From Nageia nagi (taxonomy: Eukaryota; Pinophyta), in contig JBITNC010000001.1 of the NCBI GenBank assembly GCA_050084985.1, positions 172,236,001 through 172,300,000 on the forward strand: a stretch of 64,000 nt of DNA, given 5' to 3'. Below, in pieces: positions 22,031 to 34,900 of the stretch; positions within the stretch are counted from its first letter, which is position 1, and every line of letters starts with the position of its first letter. The notes beneath the pieces were generated by a model that was not told the DNA's origin, searched no databases, and saw only the letters and a program-made list of their open reading frames with translations. A program made the position numbers and the translations under genes.

Positions 22031-24044
22031 CTTCAATCGTAGGTTTTTATACCCTCCTTACCACCCCTCCAATTCTCTCTTCTAGGGTCCCCTTTGGAAG
22101 CCCCATCAAAATTGAGCTTATAGGTCCCTTGAGGTGGTGGCTCCCAAATGCAAAGAGCTCTCAGATTATAGGGTAGATTCCTTGGGATATGCTTTAGGCC
22201 CCACTCTACAAGGATGCAACATTCCTCATCTGAGTCCCAATCCCCTTTGAATTGGATTGAATTAAAATTATTCAAAGTTAAACACTCAATTATGTTCCAT
22301 ACTTCTCTCCAGTTTGATTTCTTTTCAATGAAAATTCTAGAGTTCTTTTTTTCTAAAGTCCCCATATCATGTGGGATAAACTTAGTTTCCATAATTGCAT
22401 GATCCTTTTACCCTTTATAAGAGGATCCCATTGAAGACAAAGGTATGTAATTGATCTTGGTAATACCCACACATAGTGAAAGGATTCAAACAACTTATTA
22501 CATAGTTCAACTGCAAATGGGCACTACACAAACAACGTATCCTCCTCTACCTGTTTACACAAGGAGCATCTTCTTGGCAATGCAAAGCTTGTCCAAATAC
22601 AAATATGAGTTTAGAAGGTATTTTTAAGTCAACCATACATTTTAGAAGTTTACCCTTGGGAACAATATGAAAGGCTTTTTTGAAATCTACAAAGAAGAAA
22701 ATAAATCTTCTTTATCATTTTGAAATTTTTTAGTAATAATCCAAAAAGTGAGGATGTGATTGATTGTTGAATATTTTCTTCTAAAACCAACTTGATCTTT
22801 AGCTTTTGAATTATCATCATCAAGTCAATTATTGATTTTCTTGTCCATAATATTACTAAAGTTTGACAAGTAAAGGATATATCATAATAGTTTTATAATT
22901 TGATAGGTTGTTTTTGTCTCCAATTTTGTATATAATAATGATTGAACTTATAGTCCATTGCTTATGAAATCCTTCTTTAAGAGATGCATTGAATAAGGTT
23001 TGGATGTGAGAAGCAAGGATAGAACTTACAATTTTCATAATTTCTTCTTAATACTCTTCTATGTCTTTGGTTTTCCTTTTTGATAGCCTTGTGATTCCAT
23101 CCGTAATGTCCTCTATATAGAAAGCATTCTTTTGGGTAACTGGAAATGTTATCATGTAAAGTGTCTCCCACATTTAGAGGGGATATATAAAGCTTTTCGA
23201 GATATGAACTACAACTATTTATATCAATTCGAGGTTCAACTATTCTTTTTCTAGGTAAAATTATTTTTCAAAATTATTTTGAATTATGTGTACATAAATC
23301 TAGGAGTTTTTCTTATTTTTAAAGTAAAAATACATATTTCTTATATTTAACCAAATATTTATATTATGTTGTTTTCTAATTTTTATCCGTATTATTTTGA
23401 GAAATTTTAGTATTTTTTCTTATAATTTTACATTCAATGTCTTACCATCTATTTATTTTTAGATGCTTATGGGTTATATACTTTTAATAATAATGTTTAT
23501 TGATGTAGGTAGATAGTTTTGAGGTCCTTTTCTCCATGAAAAGCCTTGGCGATTCCAAAGGAGTACCTTAAAGTTTGATTGCTATTCTTATTTATTATCT
23601 AAGATTATGAATTTGATATCTAATGAATGCTATTTTTCCATCTTTTCTTGCTTCTTTAATTTTTGTATTTCTTTGTATAACTTAGTGAATAAGATCTTTA
23701 TTGATAAAAATTCTTGTTCCTTTTAGTTCCTAAGAGTTACAAGTAGATTTTATTGAAATTGGAGGACAATTTAATACAAAATAATTTCTTCATGTTTTCA
23801 ATTTTTTTCTTACTCTTTCAATTTCTAAGATATATTTAGTATCAATTTTTAAAATTGGTTGATGTTTAGAATTAACTAATTCTAATGCATTTTCTTGATT
23901 TATTTCATCTAGACCTACTATTATTAAGTTTAAAGATTGGTTGGATAATTCTTGTTCTAGTTTGGATGCTTTGTTTGTCTCAACCTTTATAGGAGAAGGT
24001 TTAAAGATGCTATTTTTTGAAATATTAGTAATTGCATCATTCAT
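22030..24044 (-). mobile_element. Truncated LINE (ORF1 piece, RT, zf-RVT, RNase H)
   Basis: On the minus strand, in order: an ORF1-like piece (24,044-23,790, NLIIVGLDE); RT fragments (23,171-22,640) reading LFNASLKEGFHKQWTIS, SGDK-like KIGDKNNLSNYKTIMI, then AKDQVGFRRKYSTINHI and FKKAFHIVP; a zf-RVT segment (22,575-22,390) with RCSLCKQVEEDTLFV and CPFAVEL; and a plant RNase H start (22,392-22,060) with KLNFDGASKGDP. The RT passes almost directly into zf-RVT at about 22,600. The palm with its catalytic Asp pair, the thumb and the endonuclease are therefore missing, by deletion or template switching. No flanking duplication was found. Confidence 0.65.
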
Positions 24045-24274
24045 AGTATTTTCTTGGTCCTTTTTTTGGTGTAGATATAAACTAATAGACTCTATAGTTT
24101 CTACTTTATGTTGAAGGTATTTTATTGGTTTTATATATGATCACATATTTTCAACTTCAATTTTAAAGTGTGTTATTTCTTGATTAGTTTTAGTTTTTAT
24201 TGGTATTAATAAAAAAATGAGATTTTGAGGACCCCATACCTTTACAGAAGAAGAGCATGATTGGAAGAATTTAT

Positions 24275-25620
24275 CTAAGAAAAGCTAACAACATTAAAAT
24301 GCACAAAATAGTAAACCCTACAGGAATGGGACATATCCATACAATGAATCTCGAAAAAATTTAGGATTACTATCCCTACAACAGGACACCCAGAACCTTC
24401 AAGAAATAACAAAAAAAGCTCCATCAACAGGTTCCTCATGGAAGACCTCCTCCAAACACTTCCTTCTTCAGATTTGTAAAAACCATAGAAATAAGTTTGG
24501 TGAGCTACAATTGCCTGCTCCAAAGTAGTCAGCTGATTCTTCATCTCAAGCGATTAAGATTCTAACTTGGGAACCACTTTCCCTTTCTTTATCTAGGGCT
24601 TCTCCATAGAGGTCTTACCTTTCTTGCACTTCAGAGAGGTATCCTCTAAACTACTTATCACAATAGTTGATGGAGCACCTCGCTCCTTTCTAACAAAATG
24701 ATGTTGATCACTTTTTGAGGTTCTATCCCTATTCTTAGGTGCAATGACCTTCTTATAGCTAGAGTGCCCTTTCGTGCTCATTTCTTATTTGCCCAATTTA
24801 ACCAATTCTAATAAATAAGGTTCCTTATTCTTAGAGGATTGTTCAATGCTCTCTAACTTTGCCATATTTTTAGAAAAATCAAATTCAAGGCTTTTAAGCT
24901 TGGCCTTAACCTCCCTCAAAGGCTTCAAATTATCTTCAAACTTAGAGTTTGAACCTCTTAATGAATAATAAGAAAAGAGTTTCATAGGGATTTTTGGGAC
25001 TTGGGACTCCACATTATTCTTCTTAAAATGATGAGCCAACATTGTTAGAAGACCTACATGTATTGGGGTTGCAAGCATACCTCGTTGAAAGGAGGATACC
25101 ATATTTTCCAACAAATTCAACAACAGGATTAGAATATTTAGGACTTGATAACCCTATATGTGGTTGAGTAAGAAAAAGTAGTGGCTTTATACTAAATATT
25201 GAATCTCATCCAAAGTAAGAAATGCATACGAATGAGGATCACCTTCCCCTAGGGATTTGGAAGGGATTTTTGTTAGATTCTTAGGGAAAAGTGAACTAGC
25301 TTGGATGTCAGAATGCCATCCTATTTGCATAAGAGTTTCATATCATTATTTAATGAGTGCTTTCCCTTATTGATATTTTGGGCATATGCCTTAAGCTACT
25401 TAATCATTGATACCTCCACCAAAATATACATGGTCACCCTGAATTTCATGTTGCCTAGAAAGACTTTCCCTTTATTCCAAGACATGACCATAACAAATGC
25501 CAAGTCTAAGTCCATGGATGGGAATTTATTTAGTAAGTCTCATAGTCCTCCCTTTAATATCACCTCCTTAACAATAATATTTTCCTCCACAAACATTAGT
25601 TAAGTTCTTCTTGAAGCCAT
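24275..25620 (-). pseudogene. Unidentified transposon-associated ORF family, copy B
   Basis: Minus-strand pieces run from a possible start at 25,620 (MASRRT, stop). They include LLNKFPSMDLDLAFVMVMSW, NKGKVFLGNMKFRVT and ILVEVSMI. After shifts comes a 113-codon frame (25,123-24,785) with LLENMVSSFQRGM, a basic helix and the coiled-coil-like LKPLREVKAKLKSLEFDF. Lys/Ser-rich (24,781-24,593) and C-terminal (24,544-24,275) frames follow. It is collinear with copy A at 21.2-22.0 kb but better preserved at the C-terminal side. No catalytic motif is seen. A retroelement structural or accessory protein is a guess. Confidence 0.4.
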
Positions 25621-26109
25621 TATAAGAATAACACAAAATGACAAAGAACTAGAGGAAAAAAATATGGAAAAAGCATAAGCAAAGGAGAAATATATTGAAT
25701 ATTTGATGGAATCACACCATAATGACCATGATTATCCTCACCAACTCCAAATGAGCCATTCAACCGTCATGATTTATTGTTCCATAAGCTGGTTGCTCAT
25801 GTCACTAAATTTGCTGACTAGAGAATTAACCACGCCATTAGGGGCATAGGAATTCATGGGCCTTAACTCCAAATAATGAAAACTTAATCATGAGGGGTAA
25901 TGAGTCATGTGAATGGAAGCAAGACAAAGATTCCAAATCAAAGGCCCTCCAAAATGAGAAAGAGTTCTTCGAATTTGGAATCCATAAAAGGGGAAATCTA
26001 ACCATTCATTCAAAGAAATTGTATATCCCCTAAAAGAATTAATGGGAGACATATTTTATGGTTTTTACCCATAATGAGAGATATCTCATGCTACTATAAG
26101 AACTAGAGC

Positions 26110-26600
26110 TTACAGAGGATCCTCCTCCCATGTGGAGAGCTCTTCTTGAAGAAGGCCTAAATTAGCTACGAAATTCACTACTTTATTTCCATCTTTGAAG
26201 ATGTGTTCTATTTTGAATTCAAATAGTCTAGAGAAAAAATATTTCATGTTATTGAACATCCTTATTTGACTCCTTGTAGATTCCTTGAAGCCTCTTAGAG
26301 TATTGATGATATTCAAGGCATATCCCTCAATAATGACATTCCCATGGGATTTGTTCTTGAGAATTTTCTAGCTTCCACAAAATGACTTGATTAGAAACCA
26401 ATGTTCTTAGCATAGGTGACTAGGATAACTCCTTTATGGTATCTAATGATGTCTCCTTTTCTAAAGTTTCCATGGTTTCCCTTAGAATCTCCATCAAATT
26501 TATTACTTAACTTTCCAAAGGAGATGTCCATTTTACTAAAATCCTATCTGCCTTCACCTTCACATGTGAGATCTCTTTGTGAGTCATTCCCCACAATTAT
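26110..26600 (-). pseudogene. LINE-type RNase H fragment
   Basis: The minus-strand translation gives NKFDGDSKGNHGNF, then DIIRYHKGVILVTYA and SSHFVEA in one frame. The 68-codon frame at 26,316-26,110 continues with SRLFEFKIEHIFKDGNKVV and FVANLG. This order matches the RNase H domain found at the 3' end of plant LINE polyproteins: the DGASKGNPG start, the VEA helix and the REGN..AD.LAN end. Stops and a frame change make it non-functional. It lacks an adjoining RT, so it is an isolated 3' end. Confidence 0.6.
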
Positions 26601-27899
26601 TTTTAGACTATGCTAATTTAGTATTTTCTTATAGTATTTCTAATATTTTTCCTACATTTTCTTGTTCTTCTTCCACACATTTTAATATAATACTACTATT
26701 TTCAAGTATTGCAAGTGATAATTTTTTAGATACTTGGTCATGTTTTTCTTAATGGTACTTTCTGATCACCTTATTTCTTATTGTTTATATTATATAGCTC
26801 TTTAATATAGAACATTACAAATAATTGGACTTTTCAAAGATCGATAATTATATTTTTTGTGGTTATGATGTGATATCAAAAGGGGATATCAAGTTATAGG
26901 TGAAAACTTGAGTAAACCTCTTTTGGATCATTGGATTTTTATTGTCTAGTTTAGTGATGTATAGATTGCTAGTGCTCGTCAACTGTTTTTCCAAAAATAC
27001 CATGAATAAAAGAGTAGTAAAACATGACCAATTTAAATTTGGATTCTTGCATTTTAATTCTAATTTCAAGTTAATTAGACCAATTATTTAATTCATGATA
27101 TGAGTGTACTAACATATCAACATGAGGCACTATTGTATTTGAAACAATTTTAAAGAAATGAAGTACATAAAGTACCAATGATATTGTTTCGAGGTTCATC
27201 ATAGTATTAAAAATAAAATTAAAAAATACAAAAGAATGATCTCTCTACAATACAAATATAATAATAAGATCATAATAATCTTATATCATAGGTTGATAGC
27301 TAGTTAGCAAGCATCAATTATTTCTCATGCATTTCTTTGGGAAGTAAGCTAAATCAAAGTTTGTATTTTAGATGAAGTAGATACAATTGATTTAATGATA
27401 AGATATGTGATACTATTTTGAATGAATATGGTTCCAACCTTTTTTGCATCACACAAAGTGGGACATCGTAGTGAGTAATAAAGGTATACATATACCCCAT
27501 TGAAGGAAAACATAGGTATAATAGGATTGCTCCCTCAAAATCCAAAATTTAGTATAAGATAGTTTGAACTTAGAAAATCAAAAGAAAGAAATGAAATATT
27601 ATTAATGTCCGAAGTAGGCCAAAGATGACCTACAAGAGTATGAAAAAGTACATAGCAAGAATGATAAGTGAGTGGGCCATAATGACCAATATAAGAAATG
27701 AAGATAAGTACAATATCCTAACCTAAGAAATGGGCCAAAGATAATAAAATGAATAAGCGAGGAACACATATAATGTTCTTAGAGAGATGGGGGCCAGTCT
27801 CTCCTAAAATTCAAGGTCAAAGAATATTTTATTGAAAAATCAATGATCTACATCTATCCGTCATTGATTTGAAGCCTTGAAGAATCATGGATATGTTGT
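26601..27899. other. AT-rich stretch without recognised features
   Basis: Short minus-strand frames at 26,863-27,069 and 27,354-27,545 show no familiar motif. They may be worn transposon coding DNA, but I cannot assign them. Confidence 0.35.
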
Positions 27900-30800
27900 G
27901 TAATGGTCTTGCTTTTGTTTGGATGGTTCATAATCTAAGATTTTCATTTAATATCCTTCCTTGGTCCATATGAGTTGGTGAAATAGGTTTTGATGTGTTG
28001 AAAGTATGAGGGTGAGAGTTTCTTGAAGGAGATATCCCTTGTTGGTGGAACTGAGTTATGTATCTAATGTAAAGTCTAAGATCTCGTTAGTTCCAATAAT
28101 TGAAGAAGGTGGATAGATATCATGACTCATCCTTAAAAAAGATAATGGAATTTACCTCATATCTCATAGTAGATGGAACATTGAAAGATAAAATGATGCA
28201 TAGTTTCTACTTCTTCCAAAGAGAAAATTAAGTAGATCCACTCCTCCCATCGTAGATGATGATTTGACTCAACATAAAGCTAGTGAGAGAACACTCTAAG
28301 TTTTCCTATGTGGGTCATATGTTACATATAATAAGCTATCAAAGGTACTATGGAGTAACTATTTGACAATCAGGAATATGAAGAAAGTGATTGTGGTAGA
28401 AAGGTAACTTGCAGGAGAGAGTGGTGATAGGAGAGATCCATGTGTACCTAGTATAGTGGAGACTGATATCCTTTTAAATTTCTCGAAATATCTTCACCCT
28501 TTTTTGAGTTAGAAGTTGAGGTGCTCCTATTGAATAAGGAGGAAGTCTATTAATATGAATTTGAATGTTGGTTATAAGTATAAATATCTTATAGTATCAA
28601 CCTCTTCATCCCTTATAAGACTAAATGAGATCCATGTGTAAGTAGTATAATGGAGATTGATGTCCTTTTAAATCTCTTGAAGTATAGAAAGGTAACTTTG
28701 GGGAGAGAGTGGTGACAAGAGAGATATAGGTGTACTTAGCATAGTGGAGACTAATGTCCTTTTAAATATCTTCACCCTTTTTTGAGATGGAATTTGACGT
28801 GCTCCTAGTGAATAAGGGGGAAATATATTAATATGAATTTCAATGTTGGTTAGAAGTATAGATATTTTATAATGTCAATCTCTTCAACCCCCAATACTCA
28901 ATGAGAAGTCCATTGAGAAGAATAAAATCAAGTAATGGTATCATCTACATCCCACAAGGATTTATCCTAAGGTATGAACCTTATGTAAATAGATAATGAT
29001 AAAACATATGATCTAAAATCAAAAAGGTAAGGCCCCAAACTTTTCCAGAATAATAGAATAGGGAATTATACCCTTGCATCAAATGAATATCCAAAGAAAA
29101 ATATCTATACTAATTCAACATGAGACCATTTAGTTGGATAAAGGCTAGGATACCATATATCTTTCCTATGGATTATAGTTGGTTTGACCAAGGTATCAAA
29201 AATCTTCATATTAACCAAAATATCCTAGAAATGTGCTCTAAAAAAATTCCTCTTGACTAAGGAAGGGGCTATATATCCCTTTCAAATGCAACCTTAAGAA
29301 ATGAGGTTCATCAAAAAATTAGGTCCAATGAAGAGAACCCCCAAGTATATATAGGAGGTGGTGATCTCCACCTCTTTCCCTTAAAGATGGAAGTGGAGAT
29401 GGGATGTAGCCTCCTTAGTATAAGTATTTGAAAACCATAAACTTGGTCTTAGAAAAAATTACTATTATCTATTTCAAAGTACATAAAGTAACTAATGTAT
29501 CCAATTGACATTGAATCCCCTCAGGATTCGAGGTAAGAAGGATAACATCATCGAGGAAGAGGTTGGAAATCAACACATGGTAAAGTAGGAAACCATCTTT
29601 AACATGTTTATGTTAATAAATTAATGACTCAAACTCATTTATGAAGATCCCAAAGAGTGTTAGAGAAAGTGGAAAAACTTATTTCACTCATATGGTATTG
29701 AGAATATTATTTGAAAGGCCTTGTGGAGAGTGAAACCATCCTACCACTATATCATACAATAATGATATTGCTATCAAAATATATCTAGATATACCAACTG
29801 ATTGACGTCTCTCAAATAATAGATGTCAAGGTACTATGTTAAAATCTTTTCTGAAGGCAACAAAAGAAAACATTGACTCTAAAATATCTAGAATATGCCT
29901 CCTTGATAATGGTCACAAGGACTAGGATATGATTTATGGTCTAAAGGTGAGAAAAGATTTTCTATTAAGGAAACAAGGAGGATATGATTTACGATTTAGC
30001 ATTTGGCTTTTAGCGATTGGTAGAAGGGAAAGGTGAGAGCCTAGGTAGAGTTTGACATAAGAAATCCATATAAGAATTGGACCAACTATAGTCAAATTAT
30101 ACAATAATTCGAGAGGTGATAATGGAGGAAGAGGGTAGTGGGACATAAGGAATGGTAGTAGCTATGGAGAGAGAGAGAGATTAGAGTGACCAGTGAGCAA
30201 GGAAGGGTGATCAAAGAAAATAAAATAATAAATGGACAAAAGGATGGTGGTGGAATAAATATCATAGTCCATAGTATTAACTTTATCACTATGAGAAAAA
30301 TAGGTAATCCTTATAAAGTTCAAGAAACAAGTTAGTCCAAAATATGTTTCCTATACATAATAACTTGAGTGTCAATGGATGTTCAATAAAAGATAAGATC
30401 CTTGAGATTTAATTCATAAGTTTGTATCTCATCCTTTATGATGTTGTGGAGAGGAACTTGTATAGATCCAATTCAAACATTGAAATTCCCCAATAGTGAA
30501 ACCTCCCTATAATAGAGTAGCTAATGATGTCCTCATACAGGTCTTGGTAGGCATACATATCAATGTGCATAACAAAATTGGATGTGGTTGGAGGGAAGTA
30601 AAATATGGAAATGAAGATGTTAAAAAGTATTAGAATATGGTGGAGTTTAATCCATAAGAATCTAGAGTGGGTTTATATTTATATTAGAATCATAGAACCC
30701 CAAATTCCATCTCAAGTAAGTGTAATAACTCCTCATAACCATATGATACCTTTAGAATATTATGTGGCTTGTTGACAACTAGACCACCAAGAAGAATCAA

Positions 30801-31990
30801 TTATGGCTAGAAGGGCCTGCTTAAGGATTTCATGAGTCTCATACATGAGTATAATATCATGTCCTATAATTACTTTTGAAAGGAAATTGGGGGTAGATCA
30901 CAAGATACGATAATAAGCTATGGCAATATCCTTGTGCACCTCCTTTCCATGCCAAGATAGTCATTTGAGAGGTGAGGAATTAGACCCACTAGAGGGAGGG
31001 GTGTCCCTAATGATTAGAATAAGTTTTTGATTATTGCATATTTATTATATTTCCTAGCTACTGCCACCTTCTCTCTATCTTTGTGTAACTCATCTACTTG
31101 TAAGCATATAATATCTTTATCAAGAAAGATCCTAAACTAGATATTTCAAAGTCTCCTCTTGGATTTTAATTATTGAATATGCTCATCAAAATTTTTAAAG
31201 TGTATAACTAGTATAGATTTAGGAAAGATCCATGCTTTCTCTAAGGTGATTTTTGTAAACTTAAGAGTGCTATGAATGAAGAAGTTCCCTATTTAATGTG
31301 GGTTTAAAGGTTTGGGTAGCCCATGAACTTGAAGGTTAAGGGCCTTAGCATGTAAAAGTTTTTCTTATTTGAATTTGGTTTAGATTCCTAGCTCCACAAT
31401 AGGGGGACCCTTCTTTCCAACAACAACTTGCACCTACGATTATTGGTCAACTAATTTCTAATTTTCTATTATGTTTTCTTCCTAAAGACACTCCTACTCC
31501 ATAAGAAGTGCAACTTGTTCTTTTTTGATCTAGGAGAATCTTGATTAATAATTGTATGAATCTATGATGAGTTCCGCTATATGTGATGATCGTAGTTGAT
31601 GAAGAATGGTATATTAGTTTTGTAGTTGGATTTATAATTCAATGATAATTTGAGTACCATCATTCACATGTTCTTGCAAGGGTAGGATAACAACATTCTA
31701 CATTATAAATTGTTGTTGCAGTGATTCAAGCCTGGATATCTCTGACTTACAATTTCTAATTACATGATTTGATTTGGTTGTATGCATATAATTATTTGTT
31801 AGTATCAAATGGTTAGAGAGAGGTCAAAGATTAATATCTCAAGTGATTTGATTCTCAATTTGAATATCTTTTCAATGTCATCCATCCTATCCATATCAAG
31901 ATCCTTGATTCTTGTTAAATTTTCCATTAGGTTCAAACTATTGGTTGATACAATCTTCATTTTGCCTTTTTGAGGGCATGGTGAGGGAAG
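27900..31990 (-). mobile_element. Old near-full-length L1-type LINE
   Basis: Landmarks on the minus strand appear in the expected order. An ORF1-like helical region (about 31,960-31,000) includes FLDKDIICLQVDELHKDREK. An endonuclease region (about 30,900-30,450) reads HDIILMYETHE, FPPTTSNFVMHIDMYAY and QDLYEDIISYS. RT (about 29,920-29,180) reads FRKDFNIVP, LTLFGIFINEFE, FLDDVILLTSNPEGIQCQL, KTKFMVF and IYLGVLFIGPNF. A C-terminal region near 28,900-29,050 reads PTKWSHVEL and FPILLFWKSLGP. All parts carry stops. The RT has LDD where the active element would have ADD. The ends are not sharply defined and no A tail or target duplication was found. Confidence 0.65.
28399..28895. repeat. Internal direct repeat, about 287-bp period
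   Basis: A segment starting AGAAAGGTAACTT recurs at 28,399 and about 28,686. It includes 'tatcttcaccctttttt', 'gtgctcct-ntgaataag' and 'ttaatatgaattt-aatgttggtta'. A third partial piece ('gtataatggagattgatgtcc') lies between them. It lies in the C-terminal part of the LINE relic, so it arose after that copy lost function. Confidence 0.7.
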
Positions 31991-33429
31991 TATATAGGGG
32001 AAGAAATTTTAATAATTTTTTTTTTGTTAATATTTGAGGGTTAAAATATATTTCCAAATCTATCACACTTTAAACCCTTATTCCTTGATTGAAAGTATCT
32101 CATGATCATAGAAGAATAAGGCCACAACCTTCAATTGAAAAGAAATAAAACTTTGAGCCACTCTAAGATAACAAAATAGAAAAAAAGAAGAGTAAAATAT
32201 TTATAAAAATTTCATGATTTTATTACTTTTTCTTTTAACCTTTTCCTATTTATTTTAATTTAGATTTTATGATAAAATATAAAGAGAAGGATTTAAATAT
32301 AAAAGATCAACTTAGTGTGAGAAATTACTTTTCCTTCAATTCCATCTTGTTCAATAGCTTTTTCTAAATCCTTTTACTAACAAATGCCAGATTAATGCTA
32401 AGATAGAATTTTTAGTATGGAATGACATTGAGACTGAACCAATCTTGCACAAAACCTTAAGGGCTAACACACACACACACTATATGTATGGAATACAAAC
32501 CATATGAAGCCCTAAATAAACATAACTAAATAAGAATTTGAGATAGTTATGGTGTTGAGAATCATTAAGGCAAAACAATAGTAACAAGTACATAAAGTGT
32601 AGATATATAGGATGAAGAAATGTGTAATAATTGATTAAGATCAAGGATGTACTTGTAGTATAAGCATCCTTCTTAAGAAATATATATCAACCTATAAGAT
32701 TATAAATAAGCTTGTGTAATCTCACCACCTATTTTTTTCAAGGATTTCTTAATATTTAGAATGGAAGCAATATATTTATAAAGATATGATGATTATTTGC
32801 CTAACTAAGGTTTACTCTCTATTTCAATTCCTACATAAGTATATAATATGAAATCATAGTACATCATATCAAAGATAATACTTCTTCAAATATATTATGC
32901 TAATATGTTCTTTTATTATTGGCCTTAAAAGAGTTGCTAGTTGATAGGTATTAAATCCATATGTAATGTTAAGTACAAATGCATCAATCCAAGTATATTG
33001 AAATTTTTCTTTCTTATTTAGTTTAGTATTTGTATTTGTGATTTTTAATAAGGATATAGTTTTCAATCTTAAATTTACATTGTAAAATTGAAGAACTTAA
33101 CTACATTTATGAAATATTATTTTAGAATTCAAATTGAGCAAGACAAACATCTTAATATTCTTGATCATCAATTAAATCTTTTTGTTTGATCCATAAAGAA
33201 TGGATTTCAAGGGAGAAATGACTTAAACACCATAAATAAGATAAAATGACATTGCTCTTATGGAGATTTTAATGCTAATTTTCTATGACCAAATAACATG
33301 ATAGAGTTGTAAGTGTCAATAATGGTCAATTTTATTCTAAACTTTTTTTAATATTTTAATAACAATTTCATTAGAAGCTTCATATTATTTATTACCCTAG
33401 AGATACTATGGATTAATTCTATTCATATT
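31991..33429. other. AT-rich stretch with a CA microsatellite
   Basis: No coding homology. A short (CA)n run lies near 32,468-32,481. The 65-codon minus frame at 32,869-33,066 has no recognisable motif. Confidence 0.4.
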
Positions 33430-34900
33430 GAGTATAAAAGCTGATTTTAAAAGTAAACATTCAATAATTGATCACATTCTCACTTTTTAAATTATTGCTT
33501 GAAACTCTCTAAATGCTAAAGAAGATATATTTGCTTGCTTTAATTTGTGGATTTCAAAAAATCCTTCGATACTATTCTGATATGTTAACTTTTAAAGTGT
33601 ATGGCCCACTTAGTAATACATTTTGAATTAAGATTTGTGCTTTATATGATTCATGGATGAGTCATTTCCAAACTCAAAGCTAATCAAGTGTGTTTTGAGA
33701 AAATTAATTGCAATATTAGAGTTAAATAAGGATGTTGATTATCCCCAACTCTTTTCTCTATTTCCATAGATCAACTAGAAAAATATTAGAAGAGGCTACG
33801 TGAGTAGACACCAACCTTCAAAACCTCATCATTGTTCTTTTACTTTATATAGATGATATGATCTTGCTAGATAGATATTATGATAATCTTATAAAATAAT
33901 TAAATATCCTTCAAACATTCTCCAATATATATGATTTAATAATTAATGTAGATAAAACTAAAATTATAATTATTAAATCTAAAATTATGCTTCACCTTGT
34001 AATCCTCTTTAACAAAAAACCTCTAGATGTGATTCACTCTTATAAATACTTAGGTATTTATATTAATCACAAACTAAATTAGAATTTAACTATTGAAAAA
34101 AAATGTTAGATGGAAGGCCTTTTATGGTTTGGAAATAATTGTAAAAATGGATAGCTTTTGGATTGAGATAAAAAGAAAACTCTTTTCTCATGCTTGTAAC
34201 CTTGGTAATCCTTTATGGTTGTGAAGTTTAGAGTGACAACATTTCTTAAAAAATATGAAATAAAATTAGCAAATTAAAAAATAATTAATTATTTATAACT
34301 TCAAAATTAAAAATAACACACCACATCTTATCCTTTTCATGGAAGATGTCATACTCCATATCGAAAGTAAATATCTAAGATAATATATATTATACAATCA
34401 TAAACTATCAAAATTATATAATTACGGGCTCCTTGTAATTGTCAAACATGCTTTCCTAACCCATCAATGTCTTAAAATAGGTTGGTTAAAATAATGGTAT
34501 GATTTTCAAAACATACACATTAATATAAACCCTTTAGATAATGATAAATCAAAATTACAAATTATAAATAAAGTAATTGTATTTTTAAAGAATGATGATA
34601 ACATCAAAAATAAAAGAAAACTAGCCTATTGTAAAAATATCATCAATCCAAATCTTGAACAACCATCCTACCCATATGAGATTATTATTCTAAAAAAGAA
34701 ACTTACGATCACAAAATTAAGAATGAATTTGTGTGAACTACCTATTGAAATAGGTAGATGGATGATACCTAAAATACCATGAGATAAAAAGAATTTTTAA
34801 GTTTTGTAACTTAAATGCCATATAATATGAGACTCATTTTATCCTTACCTACCTATTTTACAAACATATTAGACAAACCTATAATGATATTTGTAATTCC
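33430..34900 (+). mobile_element. LINE reverse-transcriptase relic
   Basis: The plus-strand translation shows ADFKSKHSIIDHILTF, KEDIFACFN, then SPTLFSIS, LLYIDDMILLDRYYDNLIK, LNILQTFSNIYDLIINVDKT and VIHSYKYLGIYINHKLN. These are the RT fingers, the YxDD palm box (YIDD) and the thumb of an L1-type LINE, in order. It resembles the minus-strand RT at 22.6-23.2 kb (shared KHS or KYSTI.HILTF wording), so both may derive from one family. Many stops occur. Downstream to 34.9 kb the signal fades; upstream endonuclease was not found. Confidence 0.65.
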
